Part shown: in pieces, positions 35,078 through 44,644 of the stretch
Layout of the letters: every line of letters starts with the position of its first letter
How positions within the stretch are numbered: the stretch's first letter is position 1
NCBI GenBank assembly: GCA_019752335.1
Contig: JAIEMJ010000015.1
Location: 62,001-126,000 of the forward strand
DNA from: Bryobacteraceae bacterium
GTDB lineage: Bacteria; Acidobacteriota; Terriglobia; Bryobacterales; Bryobacteraceae
Length of the DNA stretch: 64,000 nt
Direction of reading: 5' to 3'
Position numbers and translations under genes: made by a program
The notes under the pieces: generated by a model
Seen by the model: the letters and a program-made list of their open reading frames with translations, nothing else
Databases searched by the model: none
What the model was told of the DNA's origin: nothing

Positions 35078-35686
35078 GTGCTCTGGTTGCTCCTCCTCGC
35101 CGCGCTGGACCCCGTCCGCCTCTACCCCATCGACGATCGCCAGCGTTCCGAGGACTTCCGCCGTTACACCGTCAAGCTCGAACGCGCCGTCAATAAACAT
35201 GACGTGAAGGCTTTGCGCAAGCTGGTCGACGACAAAGTCATCGCCGGGCCCAGGGACAAAGACGAAGGCTGGGCCGTCTTCAATGAACGCTGGCATCCCG
35301 AGACCGCTGACAGCCCCGTCTGGTCCGTACTCACGGGTCTGCTCGACATCGGTTTCGAACAGATGCACCCGCGCATTTTCGTTTCGCCCTACTACGCCTG
35401 GAAGTTTCCCCGCGAATTGGACCCCCGCGAGCATCTGGTGGTGATCCGCGACGTCGTGCCCGTCCGTGCCACCGCCTCGCGTGACGCCCCGTCCGTCGCC
35501 ACCGTCGCCTTCGAGGTGGTCCGCCGCTTGGGCGCGCCACCCACCGGCGCCTTCGATTGGGTCCACATCCGCACCTTCGGTGGCCAGGAGGGCTATATCG
35601 CCGCGCAGATGGTGCGGTCGCCCATCACCCCGCGCGCCGAATTCGCCCTCCGCGATGGCAGTTGGAAGCTAGTCGTGCTCGACTAA
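35078..35686 (+). CDS. Secreted protein with bacterial SH3-like domain
   Basis: A 202-residue protein from a GTG start. The N terminus MLWLLLLAALDPVRLYP is a short signal peptide. Residues ~25-60 form a charged helical part. The C-terminal half (~118-180) resembles an SH3_3-type domain: HLVVIRDVVPVRATASRDAPSV, then WVHIRTFGGQEGYIAAQMVRSP. Such domains bind cell-wall peptides, which fits the convergent amidase gene that it overlaps by 18 bp. Confidence 0.75.
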   Translation: MLWLLLLAALDPVRLYPIDDRQRSEDFRRYTVKLERAVNKHDVKALRKLVDDKVIAGPRDKDEGWAVFNERWHPETADSPVWSVLTGLLDIGFEQMHPRIFVSPYYAWKFPRELDPREHLVVIRDVVPVRATASRDAPSVATVAFEVVRRLGAPPTGAFDWVHIRTFGGQEGYIAAQMVRSPITPRAEFALRDGSWKLVVLD

Positions 35687-36502
35687 CGTCCGGCTCAGCC
35701 GCTCCCAATCGAACGCCGGGCCGATGTCCGTCTTCTCCGCATGAAAGTTCTGGTGCGATGCCACGCCCCGGTAGTTTTCGTAGTAGGGCCAGTCCAGATT
35801 CTCCCGCCGCCCCGCTTCTGGAATCTGCTTGGGAATCCCAAACTGATCGCACAACTGCCGCGTCAGGCGGCACACCGCCTCGGTCTGCGCCTCCGGAAAC
35901 GCGGCGAAGTAGTCGAGTCCCCGGAAGCTCTTGCGCACGTACTTGTTCTCTTCCGTCAGCAGGCAGTAGGGGTTCCGGTACTGATTCGGCCACGAACAGA
36001 GCGAACCTATGGGCCCTGGCTTCAGTCCGCCCCAATTCACCACCTCAATCCCGATGGACCGCCGGTCCTGCCGCCAAGCCGGATTATGCGCCGCCGCGAC
36101 GCCGAGATGGTACGCCCACTGGCTCGGGTCAAACGTCTCGTAGATGCGTCCATCCAAGTCCACCAGATACGCCGTCGCCACGCGCTCCCTGGTCGAAATC
36201 CAACTCTGGTAAGCGCCGGCCACGCTTCCTCCAGCGGTGAAATGCAACACCACCAGATCCTTCGCCTGCTTCTCCGGAAAAAACTGATTCGCCGCCAATC
36301 GCCGGCTCACCCGGTCAATGCTCAAATTCGCGTTTGTAGACACAAGAGCCTCCAACCGCGAGCCTATCCTTCTGTCAAGCGCGTTCCGGCCCCGTCCTCT
36401 GAAATCTACCGGCGAATCAATCACTTGGCGGAGGAAATCTGCCGTTACTCCCAGGCCGGCCACCCACCCTGGCTTCACATCAAAGTTCCCGTTCCCTGTC
36501 AA
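35669..36502 (-). CDS. N-acetylmuramoyl-L-alanine amidase (Amidase_2 fold)
   Basis: A 277-residue protein with the T7-lysozyme-like amidase fold: VVLHFTAGG (first zinc His), WAYHLGVAA, RSIGIEVVNWG with the catalytic-type Glu, and HQNFHAEKTDIGPAFDW near the C terminus (second zinc His; the usual HRDxxxxKxDPGP is altered but the K-D-x-GP spacing holds). It cleaves the MurNAc-L-Ala bond of peptidoglycan in known relatives. No signal peptide is evident. The start is a TTG at 36502 and may be further in, since the first ~50 residues are not conserved-looking. Confidence 0.82.
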   Translation of the reverse strand: MTGNGNFDVKPGWVAGLGVTADFLRQVIDSPVDFRGRGRNALDRRIGSRLEALVSTNANLSIDRVSRRLAANQFFPEKQAKDLVVLHFTAGGSVAGAYQSWISTRERVATAYLVDLDGRIYETFDPSQWAYHLGVAAAHNPAWRQDRRSIGIEVVNWGGLKPGPIGSLCSWPNQYRNPYCLLTEENKYVRKSFRGLDYFAAFPEAQTEAVCRLTRQLCDQFGIPKQIPEAGRRENLDWPYYENYRGVASHQNFHAEKTDIGPAFDWERLSRTLVEHD

Positions 36503-36682
36503 TCACTTAGCCAAAATTCCTGTTTGCCGCCTGCTATGCTCGAAGCGACTGACAACTTCACCGGGCCACGCGCGAACTATCGTTCTCGACGCTCTGGTCC
36601 TTGGGGAATCTGAATAGAATCAATAACTTCCCGGTTCGTTTGGTAGGGCGCTCCCTGGCCCGCCCACATCCAGGACTTGGGA

Positions 36683-38689
36683 TCAGTGCCCCATGTTGGG
36701 CGCCGCCGGCTCATCCGGCCGCCCCGGATTCGACAGCGGTACGTAAACCAGGATCGCGGCCAGCACGCCCAAGAAAAGAGCGCCGATGGTGTACGACGGA
36801 TCCTTCGTGAATTCGGGAATCGGCCACTCGTAGAAGCGGTAAGTCGCTTCCACCAGGCCCATCAGGCTCTCGCCGGTGATGAGGCCGGAGGCGATCAGGA
36901 TGCCGACGTTGATGACGCGCGAGAGCTGCGAGTCGTTGTAACCGCGCCGGGCGGCGAGCGAGTCAGTCAGCCAGCGGATCATGCCGCCGACGAAGATGGC
37001 AAACGTCGTACCCAGCGGCAGGTACATGCCCACCGAGATCAGCATCGGGCTCTTCACCTGCATCATGATCAGCGCGATGCCCATGGCGACGCCCGCGCCC
37101 ACCAGTGGCCACGGCATATCTCCTCCGACGATGCCCTGGGCCAGCGACGCCATCAGGCTCGCCTGCGGCGCGGCCAGCTTGGCGCCGCCGAAGCCCGTGC
37201 CGCCGTTGCTGATGTCGCCAAAATGGAGGATCATCAGCGGGTAGTACATCACGAGGCTCGCGACCACGACCGCGATCAGTTCGACGATCTGGATCGTCTT
37301 GGGCGTGCCGCCCAGGATATAGCCGACCTTGAAGTCCTGCAGCAGTTCGCCCGCCACCGCTGACGAGACGCACACCACCGCCGCGACGCCCAGCACCGCC
37401 GCGACGCCGCTCGAGCCCGATACCCCCAGCGCCACCATCAGCAGCGCCGCGATGATTACCGTCGACAGCGTGATGCCCGAGATCGGGTTATTCGTCGAGC
37501 CGATCACTCCCACCAGGTAGCCCGATACCGTCGCGAAAAAGAAGCCCACCACCAGCATCACCACTGCCGCCGTCAGGCCGCCCGTCACTCCGGCAAACGA
37601 GCTGTAGAGCGCGCACATCGCCACGAAAACCACGCCAATCAGCCCCAGTACGATCTTGGAACTCATGTAGCGCTCATGCCGGTTGCTGCTCTCCACCGCC
37701 GCGCTCTTCGCGGTTACCTCGGCCCAGGCCTTCGAAAGTCCGATACCCAGGCTGTTGCGCATGCGGAAGAGCGTGAAGCACGCGCTCACCAGCATGCCGC
37801 CCACGCCGATGGGCCGCACGATGTTGCGCCACACCGCGATCGAAATCGTCTCCCAGTCATCGGGCGTCGCGTTGGGCGGCAGGTACTGCTTCAGGTTGGG
37901 CCCCATGAAATAGACCAGCAGCGGAATCAGCATGCCCCAGGCGACCACGCCGCCCGCGAAGTTCAGCGCCGCCAGTTGCGGCCCAATGATGTAGCCCACG
38001 CCGATATAAGCCGGCTTCACGGCCGGATAGGCGAAAGCGGTTGCGCCGCCCACGTCCACCGTCCGCCCCGCGCCCATCTTTACCTTGCTGGCGCCTAACG
38101 TGCCGAGCAAAATCGGAAAGGCCTTCTCCGCGGCGAAGAGCTTCATCACGCCCAGCCAGTAAATCGCCGCGCCCAGCCCCATATTCCAAAACAGGAACTT
38201 CGCCGAATTCGTCCCGGACTGACCGGCCTTGTGAATCTCCGCCGCCGCGACGCTCTCCGGGAAGGGAAGTTCGGGGTCGTCCACCATCACCCGCCGGATC
38301 AGCGAGACGAACAGCACGCCCAGGATAGAGCCCACCACCATCAGCAACGTCGATTTCCAGTAAGCATCCTCCGGGCGGAACGATTGCCAGATGCCCGAGA
38401 TCACGAAAGCCGGGAGCGTGAAGATGGCGCCCGCGGCGACGCTCTCGCCAATCGAGCCGGCCGTGCGCGCCAGGTTTTCTTCGAGAATCGTGCCGCGCCA
38501 AAGCCGCAAAACGGCCATCGAGATGACCGCGGCGGGATACGTAGCGGCCACGGTGAGTCCGGCGGTAAGGCCCAGGTACGCGTTCGCCGCGCCCAGGACA
38601 ATGGTCATCACCAGACCGAGCAAAACGGCACGCACCGTGTACTCTTTCATGCGCACGTCGCCGGCGACGTAGGGACGGTAGTTGGACAT
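36683..38689 (-). CDS. Oligopeptide transporter, OPT family
   Basis: A 668-residue inner-membrane protein with about 16 hydrophobic segments. Family features include the start YRPYVAGDVRMKEYTVRAV, the SIGESVAAGAIFTLPAF stretch, PFPESVAAAEIHKAG and a large number of Gly-rich helices. OPT proteins import small peptides or metal chelates by proton coupling; substrate cannot be told. AGAGG lies upstream of the ATG. No neighbour is functionally linked. Confidence 0.93.
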   Translation of the reverse strand: MSNYRPYVAGDVRMKEYTVRAVLLGLVMTIVLGAANAYLGLTAGLTVAATYPAAVISMAVLRLWRGTILEENLARTAGSIGESVAAGAIFTLPAFVISGIWQSFRPEDAYWKSTLLMVVGSILGVLFVSLIRRVMVDDPELPFPESVAAAEIHKAGQSGTNSAKFLFWNMGLGAAIYWLGVMKLFAAEKAFPILLGTLGASKVKMGAGRTVDVGGATAFAYPAVKPAYIGVGYIIGPQLAALNFAGGVVAWGMLIPLLVYFMGPNLKQYLPPNATPDDWETISIAVWRNIVRPIGVGGMLVSACFTLFRMRNSLGIGLSKAWAEVTAKSAAVESSNRHERYMSSKIVLGLIGVVFVAMCALYSSFAGVTGGLTAAVVMLVVGFFFATVSGYLVGVIGSTNNPISGITLSTVIIAALLMVALGVSGSSGVAAVLGVAAVVCVSSAVAGELLQDFKVGYILGGTPKTIQIVELIAVVVASLVMYYPLMILHFGDISNGGTGFGGAKLAAPQASLMASLAQGIVGGDMPWPLVGAGVAMGIALIMMQVKSPMLISVGMYLPLGTTFAIFVGGMIRWLTDSLAARRGYNDSQLSRVINVGILIASGLITGESLMGLVEATYRFYEWPIPEFTKDPSYTIGALFLGVLAAILVYVPLSNPGRPDEPAAPNMGH

Positions 38690-38740
38690 CGCTTCAGACC
38701 TCTTCTCTATCGGGGTCTAGCGATGATAGCAGAGGTTGGA

Positions 38741-39265
38741 TTACTGTTGATCGGCGGGAATCGGATTCGCGGGCAATTGGTCGACGTTGATGGCTTCGTA
38801 CTTCGGACCCAGACCGAGGGCGATCAAGGAAAGCGAGCAAAGCTTGCCGTCCGCCTTCAGTTTCTGGTCGGTCTTGAAGCGGTTCAAGGCTTCTATAGAG
38901 GCCTGATCCCAGGCGCCGTTCACCTCGGTGGTGAGATAGCCCTTGTCGGCCAGCGCTTGCTGGATCTCGCGATAGCGTTCCGGCGTCGGGCTCTGCACGT
39001 AAGCTACGCGCACCGGGGCGCGATACACCGAGCGGCGGTAGCTGGCAGGCGCCACGCGGGCCGGTTTCACCATCTGGGCCCGGTAAGGAGTCTTGGCAAT
39101 GGTGGTGGGCCGAATGGGAGCCGCCTTCGACGAGGAGGCTTTCGGCGTGTATTTCGGGATGGCGGTCGGCTTGGCCGTCTTGCTGGGCGTGATCTTGCGC
39201 GCCTGCCCGAAACTCAGGGCGGCGCTGACGAGGATAACCAGAATCAGCTTCACGCTCAATAGCAT
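38741..39265 (-). CDS. Secreted peptidoglycan-binding-domain protein
   Basis: A 174-residue exported protein: signal peptide (1-20), a basic Lys/Ala/Pro/Thr-rich linker (~22-85), then a PG_binding_1 three-helix domain (~93-150: YREIQQALADKGYLTTEVNGAWDQASIEALNRFKTDQ in outline). The tail is short and Pro-rich. It probably anchors to the cell wall; no catalytic part is attached. Nineteen bp separate it from the NHL gene upstream, so cotranscription is likely. Confidence 0.88.
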   Translation of the reverse strand: MLLSVKLILVILVSAALSFGQARKITPSKTAKPTAIPKYTPKASSSKAAPIRPTTIAKTPYRAQMVKPARVAPASYRRSVYRAPVRVAYVQSPTPERYREIQQALADKGYLTTEVNGAWDQASIEALNRFKTDQKLKADGKLCSLSLIALGLGPKYEAINVDQLPANPIPADQQ

Positions 39266-39284
39266 ACCAAGTTTTCTGGCCCGC

Positions 39285-42200
39285 CTACGGCTTCAACTCC
39301 GGGCGCTCCCGGCTCGCTTGGCGATGCCGGTAGATTTGCAGCAGTTGATCCTGCACGCTCGGGGCGAGCGCGGCGCCGGTGCTCCCGACAATGGCGAGGT
39401 AGGCATTCGGCGGCGACGCCACGCCGCCCAGGAAAATCTGCACCGGCAAATTGCCGTCTACCAGACCCGCCGGTACCCGCAAATTCACCTGATAGATCAG
39501 CGACCCGGGGCTCGCCCCCACGTAGAGGATATCCGCCGGGGCCAAGTCCGTCGAGCCGATTCGCACCCGAACGGCTGCTGTCACCGCGGCCACGCCAGCC
39601 GACGTGCCGCCCGCGGGAATCGCCGGGTCCGTCGCGCCGAAGCCCGTCGCGTAGAAGGTGAGAATGTCGCCCGCCTGCGCCGGGGTAAACCCGGGCAGTG
39701 CAGCGGGCCCGATCAGCGCCCCGGTCACCGCGTTCACCGCCGCCACCGGATTGCGGCCGTCCTGGTTGAGCTGCGAGTACAGGAATTCGGGCGCGGTCGT
39801 TGCTACCGGCACCGTCTCGGGGTCCGAAGTCACCGCTTCTGGAGAATCGCAGCGGCGAATCACGCGTACCGCGGCCGTCGGCCCGGCCAGCGCCGGCACG
39901 ACGACATTGAGTTGCGTGCCGAAGACATCCAGCATCGGCGCGCGCGTCCCGCCGATATCGACGCAAACGCCGAGCAGACGCGTCGGCAGGATGCCGCCCA
40001 CGGCCTCTGTCGCGAAGTCCACCCGGCGTCCCGTGACGCCAGCTTCCAGGAAGTTCTGGCCGAAGATCGTGATGATGCCCCGCGGCGAAATCGTCGTTAC
40101 CGCTGGTACGCTTGTGCCGACTCCCAATATCCCGCCGCGCGAAATCGCCGGACGCACTATAGTCACCGGAGGCACCACCGGAGCCGCCGTCGCCGTGAGC
40201 GAGAAGACCACTGGCGTTAACGTGCCGGTCCGCGCCGTGATCTGCACCGGACCCGCCGTGGCGCCCAGGGTGACGGTAATCGACGCCAGCCCGTCAGAGC
40301 CCGTGTTCACGGTCGCGGCGCTGAGGGTCGCTGTGCCGGTGGTTACTGAGAAGGCAATCGGCACCGCCGCGACGGCCACGTTGGTCGCGCTCACCGCAGC
40401 TACCGACAGCGCCTGCGGCAGCAGCCCACCCGTCGCGCCGGACTGGTTGTTCCCCGAGCGAATTTCGAGCCGCGCGGCCACCGGCGCTACGGGCGTCGTG
40501 GTGGGAGTTAACAGACGCAGACGATGGTTGTTGCTGTCGGCCACCAGGAGCGAGCCATCTGCGGCCAAAGCGATTCCTGCTGGTGTGTCGAAGCGCGCTT
40601 GCCGCGCTGGTCCGCCGTCACCTGCGAAGCCGGCCCCAAATTGGCCAGCAATCGTGTCGATCCGGCCACCGCTGATTCGCCGGATCCGGCCGAACTCCTC
40701 AGACAAGAAGATATTGCTCTGGCTATCGATAAGCAGGCGGCTGGGCAGGGAGAGTACCGCGCTGGTAACTGGGCCATCTGTTTGTGTCACTTCGATCTGA
40801 CCGTTCCCAGCGACCGTAGTGATTACGCCGCTGCTGTCAATGCGGCGCAGCCGCATGTTATTGCTGTCGACAAAGAAAACTTCGCCATTCGGCGCGATGG
40901 CGATTCCGTCCGGCGAGTCTAACAAGGCAGAAATTGCCGGGCCTCCGTCTCCATTGAATCCCGGACGCCCACTTGGATTTCCGGCCACCACCACCGGCAC
41001 CGGCGTTCCAGCCGCGAGATCGAGGAATAGGACCTGATTGAAGATCTCGTCGGTGAAGTAGAGCCGCCGTTGCTGCGGTTGTAGCACCATATCCTTCACT
41101 CCGTAGTTATCATTCCCCGTCAGCGTCCGGACGATCCCACTCGGGTCTACCCGTCGCACGCGGAAGTTGCCCCGGTCTGCGATGTAGAGCGAGCCATCCG
41201 AGTCCACCACCACCGCCGTCGGACGATCCAGGCGTGAGGTGGTCGCTGCGACATTTTCGGCTCCCTTGCCTGCCTCACCGCCCACTCCGGCCACTGTGGA
41301 CGCCAGGCCGTCCCGGCCAATCCGGCGGATGACATGGTTGCCGGTATCGGCTACGAAAACATTGCCGTTGGCATCTATAGCCACGTCCTGGGGACTAGTG
41401 AAGAAGGTTTGCAGCGCTGGTCCACCGTCGCCGCCAAATCGGCTTCGGCCGGCTGCCGTGTCGATGTTCTGATTGGCCAATGTGATTCGCCGGAGGCGGT
41501 GATTCCCGCTATCGGCTACCAACAGACCGCCACTGGCATCAACCGCGGTTGCGGTTGGACCGTCGAACTGGGCAGTGGTGGCGATGCCCCCGTCTCCCGC
41601 GAAACCGTAATTTCCGGTTCCACCTACCGTGGAGATGATTCCCGCTGCCGTCACTCGCCGGATGCGATAGAAAAGTTGATCAGTCAGATAGAGCGTACCG
41701 TCGACTGCTACCGACACGTGGTACCCGTCGACTCCCGCGCTCGTTGCGGATCCTCCGTCTCCCATGAACAACGCGCGCCCGTTCCCCGCCACCGTATCCA
41801 TGGTGCCGTCCAGCCTCACCCGGCGAATCCGGCTGTTGCCCCAATCGGCAATATAGACTGCACGATCCGCCCCGATGGCGACCCCAAATGGGGAACTGAG
41901 CTGTCCGGCCGTGGCCGTGGCGCCGTCGCCCGAAAAGCCTCGCGTGCCGATGCCGGCGAATGCGGAAATCACTCCAGTGGTGACATCCACGCGCCGTACC
42001 CGATGATTGCCCGTGTCCGCGATCACTAGGCCAACCGCGGTGTCATACGCGAGCCCCCGCGGACGCCGCAGCGGTGCTCGCCGCGCCGCGCCACCATCAC
42101 CCGCGAATCCTTCCACGCCCGTTCCCGCCACGACAGCCAACTGGCCCGTACTCAGGTTGACTGAGTAAACTGTGCTCGCGACTAAATCGGAGAAATACAG

Positions 42201-42539
42201 CACATTCGCGGTTGCGTTCAACGCAATGCCGTACGGATCGAAGATGCGCGCGGTGGTTGCGTCGATCCCATCGGTTGCCGCTACTTCGCCGCCGCCCGCA
42301 ATCGTCGTGATTACCTGATCGCGTCCCACCCGACGGATCCGGCCATTACCCCGGTCGCAAAAGTAGATCACGCCTTGCGCGTCCACCACGATGCCCTCGG
42401 GCCGGAAAAGCCTCGCGTCGCGCGCTCGCCCACCGTCCCCGGTCGGATTCGTCCCTGCCAAGGTGGAGATCGTGTAGTTCGTCGTCTGGCTGAAGAGCGC
42501 TGTAACCCAAATGACACCAAACAAGGTCATGTAACGCAT
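39285..42539 (-). CDS. Secreted NHL-repeat propeller protein with Ig-like and TIGR03437 C-terminal domains
   Basis: A 1084-residue exported protein. After a signal peptide come about eleven NHL-type repeats (~25-660), each with a VVVDxxGxLYIADxGNxRIRR-like strand set and many with GDGG turns, forming one or two beta-propellers. Then a Big_1-like Ig domain (~680-770) and a C-terminal ~215 residues with TTISPRGIITIFGQNF and ILTFYATGFGATDPAIPAG, the TIGR03437 layout seen in Solibacter-type acidobacteria. The frame is open to 42593, but a promoter lies there, so I start at the ATG at 42539. Probably binds an extracellular ligand or partner; unknown. Confidence 0.92.
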   Translation of the reverse strand: MRYMTLFGVIWVTALFSQTTNYTISTLAGTNPTGDGGRARDARLFRPEGIVVDAQGVIYFCDRGNGRIRRVGRDQVITTIAGGGEVAATDGIDATTARIFDPYGIALNATANVLYFSDLVASTVYSVNLSTGQLAVVAGTGVEGFAGDGGAARRAPLRRPRGLAYDTAVGLVIADTGNHRVRRVDVTTGVISAFAGIGTRGFSGDGATATAGQLSSPFGVAIGADRAVYIADWGNSRIRRVRLDGTMDTVAGNGRALFMGDGGSATSAGVDGYHVSVAVDGTLYLTDQLFYRIRRVTAAGIISTVGGTGNYGFAGDGGIATTAQFDGPTATAVDASGGLLVADSGNHRLRRITLANQNIDTAAGRSRFGGDGGPALQTFFTSPQDVAIDANGNVFVADTGNHVIRRIGRDGLASTVAGVGGEAGKGAENVAATTSRLDRPTAVVVDSDGSLYIADRGNFRVRRVDPSGIVRTLTGNDNYGVKDMVLQPQQRRLYFTDEIFNQVLFLDLAAGTPVPVVVAGNPSGRPGFNGDGGPAISALLDSPDGIAIAPNGEVFFVDSNNMRLRRIDSSGVITTVAGNGQIEVTQTDGPVTSAVLSLPSRLLIDSQSNIFLSEEFGRIRRISGGRIDTIAGQFGAGFAGDGGPARQARFDTPAGIALAADGSLLVADSNNHRLRLLTPTTTPVAPVAARLEIRSGNNQSGATGGLLPQALSVAAVSATNVAVAAVPIAFSVTTGTATLSAATVNTGSDGLASITVTLGATAGPVQITARTGTLTPVVFSLTATAAPVVPPVTIVRPAISRGGILGVGTSVPAVTTISPRGIITIFGQNFLEAGVTGRRVDFATEAVGGILPTRLLGVCVDIGGTRAPMLDVFGTQLNVVVPALAGPTAAVRVIRRCDSPEAVTSDPETVPVATTAPEFLYSQLNQDGRNPVAAVNAVTGALIGPAALPGFTPAQAGDILTFYATGFGATDPAIPAGGTSAGVAAVTAAVRVRIGSTDLAPADILYVGASPGSLIYQVNLRVPAGLVDGNLPVQIFLGGVASPPNAYLAIVGSTGAALAPSVQDQLLQIYRHRQASRERPELKP

Positions 42540-42565
42540 AGTATTGCGAGTCCCCCGAAAGCTCG

Positions 42566-42593
42566 AACATAACATCAACTTAAAAAGTCTCAA
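42566..42593 (-). promoter_or_regulatory. Promoter of the NHL-repeat gene
   Basis: On the minus strand TTGAGA (complement of 42588-42593) and TATGTT (complement of 42566-42571) are separated by 16 bp. The predicted start near 42560 supports the ATG at 42539. The surrounding region is AT-rich and includes an AAAAAGT/ACTTTTT inverted repeat (42582-42601). Confidence 0.5.
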
Positions 42594-42670
42594 TACTTTT
42601 TTTATTTCCTCGCCCGCCCGCGCATTCTTCGTTTAGAATGGGGACAAATCAGCTAGTAACGGAGGCTTTC

Positions 42671-44644
42671 ATGTCATATTCTTCGCCGGTCGCCACGGCT
42701 CTCGCGCTAATTGTTTCGCTAACTCCCCTCTTTGCTGTGGATTGGCTCCCCGTTGACGCCAGTTTGCGCGCCTTACAGGTGCCCAAAATTGAATCCGACG
42801 CCGATGCGGAAGTTCTTTATTGGGATTTCCGGGTGAAAGATGTCTTCCAAGGTCAAGACTTCTGGGTGGTGTATGATACCTACCGGCGTATCAAGATCTT
42901 CACCGACAAGGGCGTGAAAGAGTATTCGACGGTGGAATTGCCGAGCGGACCGCGTATTTCTGTTTCCGACGTCAGTGCTCGCACCATCAAACCGGATGGC
43001 ACCATCGTCGAACTGAAGAAGGAAGACATTGTTGAACGCGACATCGTGAAGGTCGGCCGCAAGAAGTACCGGGCGCGCGTGATCAACTTCCCCGGGGTGG
43101 AAAAAGGTACGGTGGTGGAGTACCGCTTCAGCGAGGTCCGGATGCGCCAGCTTTCCACCAACCTGCGTATTCCCTTCCAGCTCGAAATCCCTGTGCATCG
43201 GCTCAAGGTCTCCATCAAGCCCTTGCAGGTAGATTGGATGCGTTATGGCATGCGCAGCTATGCCTTCAATACGAAGGTTCCTGCCCTAGCCGTCACTGAC
43301 AACAGCGGCTATGCCAGCTTCACCCTGGAAGATCGCAAGAGCTTTCGCCGGGAGCCCTTCATGGCGCCCGAGTATCAACTGCGCGAGTGGATGCTGATTT
43401 TCTACGAAGAAGACAAGAAGCTGACGCCGGACAAATTCTGGAAAGAGTACGGTAAGGACGTCTACCGCGAGTTCCGGGTGGAATTGAAGACCGACGGCGC
43501 CATGAAGCAGGCGGCGGCTAGCGCTACCGAAGGCCTGACCACGGAAGCGGACAAGGCGAATGCCCTGTATCGTTGGGTGCGTGCGAATATCCGCAACGTT
43601 TACAGCCTCGGTTCGGGGGTGACGGCGGAGCAGCGTCAGAAATTCAAGGAGAACAAGACTCCCAGCGACACCCTGAAGCAGAAGCTTGGCACTGCCAACG
43701 ACATTGCGTTAGTCTTTGCTTCGCTCTGTCTGTCTGCCGGGCTCGAACCCCGGCTCACGAAATCCTCTGACCGGGGCTTCCGCTTCTTTGAGCCCGCCTA
43801 CATGGCGCGCGCCATGGCGCCCACGGAGAATATTGCGGTACGCGCTGGTACGTCGTGGCTTTTTTTCGATCCTTCCAGTGACCATTTAGCCCCCGGCATG
43901 TTGTCGTGGCGCGAGGAGGGGATTCGGACCCTGGTTAGCGACCCCAAGGAACCCCAGATTGTCGAAGCGCCGATGCTGAAGCCCGAGCAGAGTGTCGCCT
44001 CCCGCCGCGCGGACGTCACCATCGCCGAAGATGGCTCGGCCACGGCAAAGGTAGTGTTGAGTTACACCGGCCATCAGGCGCGTGAACGCCGCCTGCAAAT
44101 CGATGAGGATACCGAAGCCGAACGGATCCAGAACGAAACCGAAGAGATGCAAAAGCGCTTCGGCGGCGCGGAAGTAAGTGGCATGAAGATTGAAAATGTC
44201 GCCGATGTCGAGAAGCCGTTGACTTACTCGTTTCAATTGAAAATGCCCGTCTACGCCACCCGTACCGGCAAACGTCTCTTTGTGCAGCCCGCCTTCTTTC
44301 AGGCGCAAATTCCGGCCCGGTTCCCGGAAAACAAGCGGACGCACCCTATTTTCTTCAACTACGCCTGGCAGGAGATCGACGAAGTCACCCTTCACTTACC
44401 CGAAGGCTTGGAGCTTGACCAGCCGACGGCTCCGGAAGCCTTTACTTTCGGTCCCGTGGGCGAGTACAAAACCGAACTCCGCAAGTCGAACGATGGTCAT
44501 CTGCTCGCCTACCGCCGGGAGTTGATCTTTGGGCGGGACGGGGTGATTGGCTTTGCCGTGGACTCCTACCCGCTATTGAAGCGTGCCTTCGACGCCGTGT
44601 ATCAGCAGGACAATCACACGGTGACGCTAAAGGCGGCTAAGTAG
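42671..44644 (+). CDS. DUF3857 protein with degenerate transglutaminase-like domain
   Basis: A 657-residue exported protein: signal peptide (~1-23), a DUF3857 domain (~45-230), then a transglutaminase-like domain (~270-420) and a C-terminal beta-rich DUF2569-type part. The position of the catalytic Cys is occupied by Ala342 (LGTANDIA against the YGDCKDKS of the next gene), and no His aligns with the partner's catalytic His, so it should be inactive. GGAGG lies 6 nt before the ATG at 42671. It is followed without a gap by an apparently active paralogue, suggesting an active/pseudo-enzyme pair. Confidence 0.88.
   Translation: MSYSSPVATALALIVSLTPLFAVDWLPVDASLRALQVPKIESDADAEVLYWDFRVKDVFQGQDFWVVYDTYRRIKIFTDKGVKEYSTVELPSGPRISVSDVSARTIKPDGTIVELKKEDIVERDIVKVGRKKYRARVINFPGVEKGTVVEYRFSEVRMRQLSTNLRIPFQLEIPVHRLKVSIKPLQVDWMRYGMRSYAFNTKVPALAVTDNSGYASFTLEDRKSFRREPFMAPEYQLREWMLIFYEEDKKLTPDKFWKEYGKDVYREFRVELKTDGAMKQAAASATEGLTTEADKANALYRWVRANIRNVYSLGSGVTAEQRQKFKENKTPSDTLKQKLGTANDIALVFASLCLSAGLEPRLTKSSDRGFRFFEPAYMARAMAPTENIAVRAGTSWLFFDPSSDHLAPGMLSWREEGIRTLVSDPKEPQIVEAPMLKPEQSVASRRADVTIAEDGSATAKVVLSYTGHQARERRLQIDEDTEAERIQNETEEMQKRFGGAEVSGMKIENVADVEKPLTYSFQLKMPVYATRTGKRLFVQPAFFQAQIPARFPENKRTHPIFFNYAWQEIDEVTLHLPEGLELDQPTAPEAFTFGPVGEYKTELRKSNDGHLLAYRRELIFGRDGVIGFAVDSYPLLKRAFDAVYQQDNHTVTLKAAK

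Noticed and set aside
36683-42539. Long antisense frames opposite the OPT and NHL genes (up to ~380 residues)
   Set aside because: They are Arg/Ala/His-rich, lack ribosome sites and recognisable motifs, and arise from the high third-position GC of the real genes.
42582-42601. AAAAAGT-CTCAAT-ACTTTTT as a terminator
   Set aside because: It is an AT-only stem lying within the promoter of the NHL gene and not after any gene.
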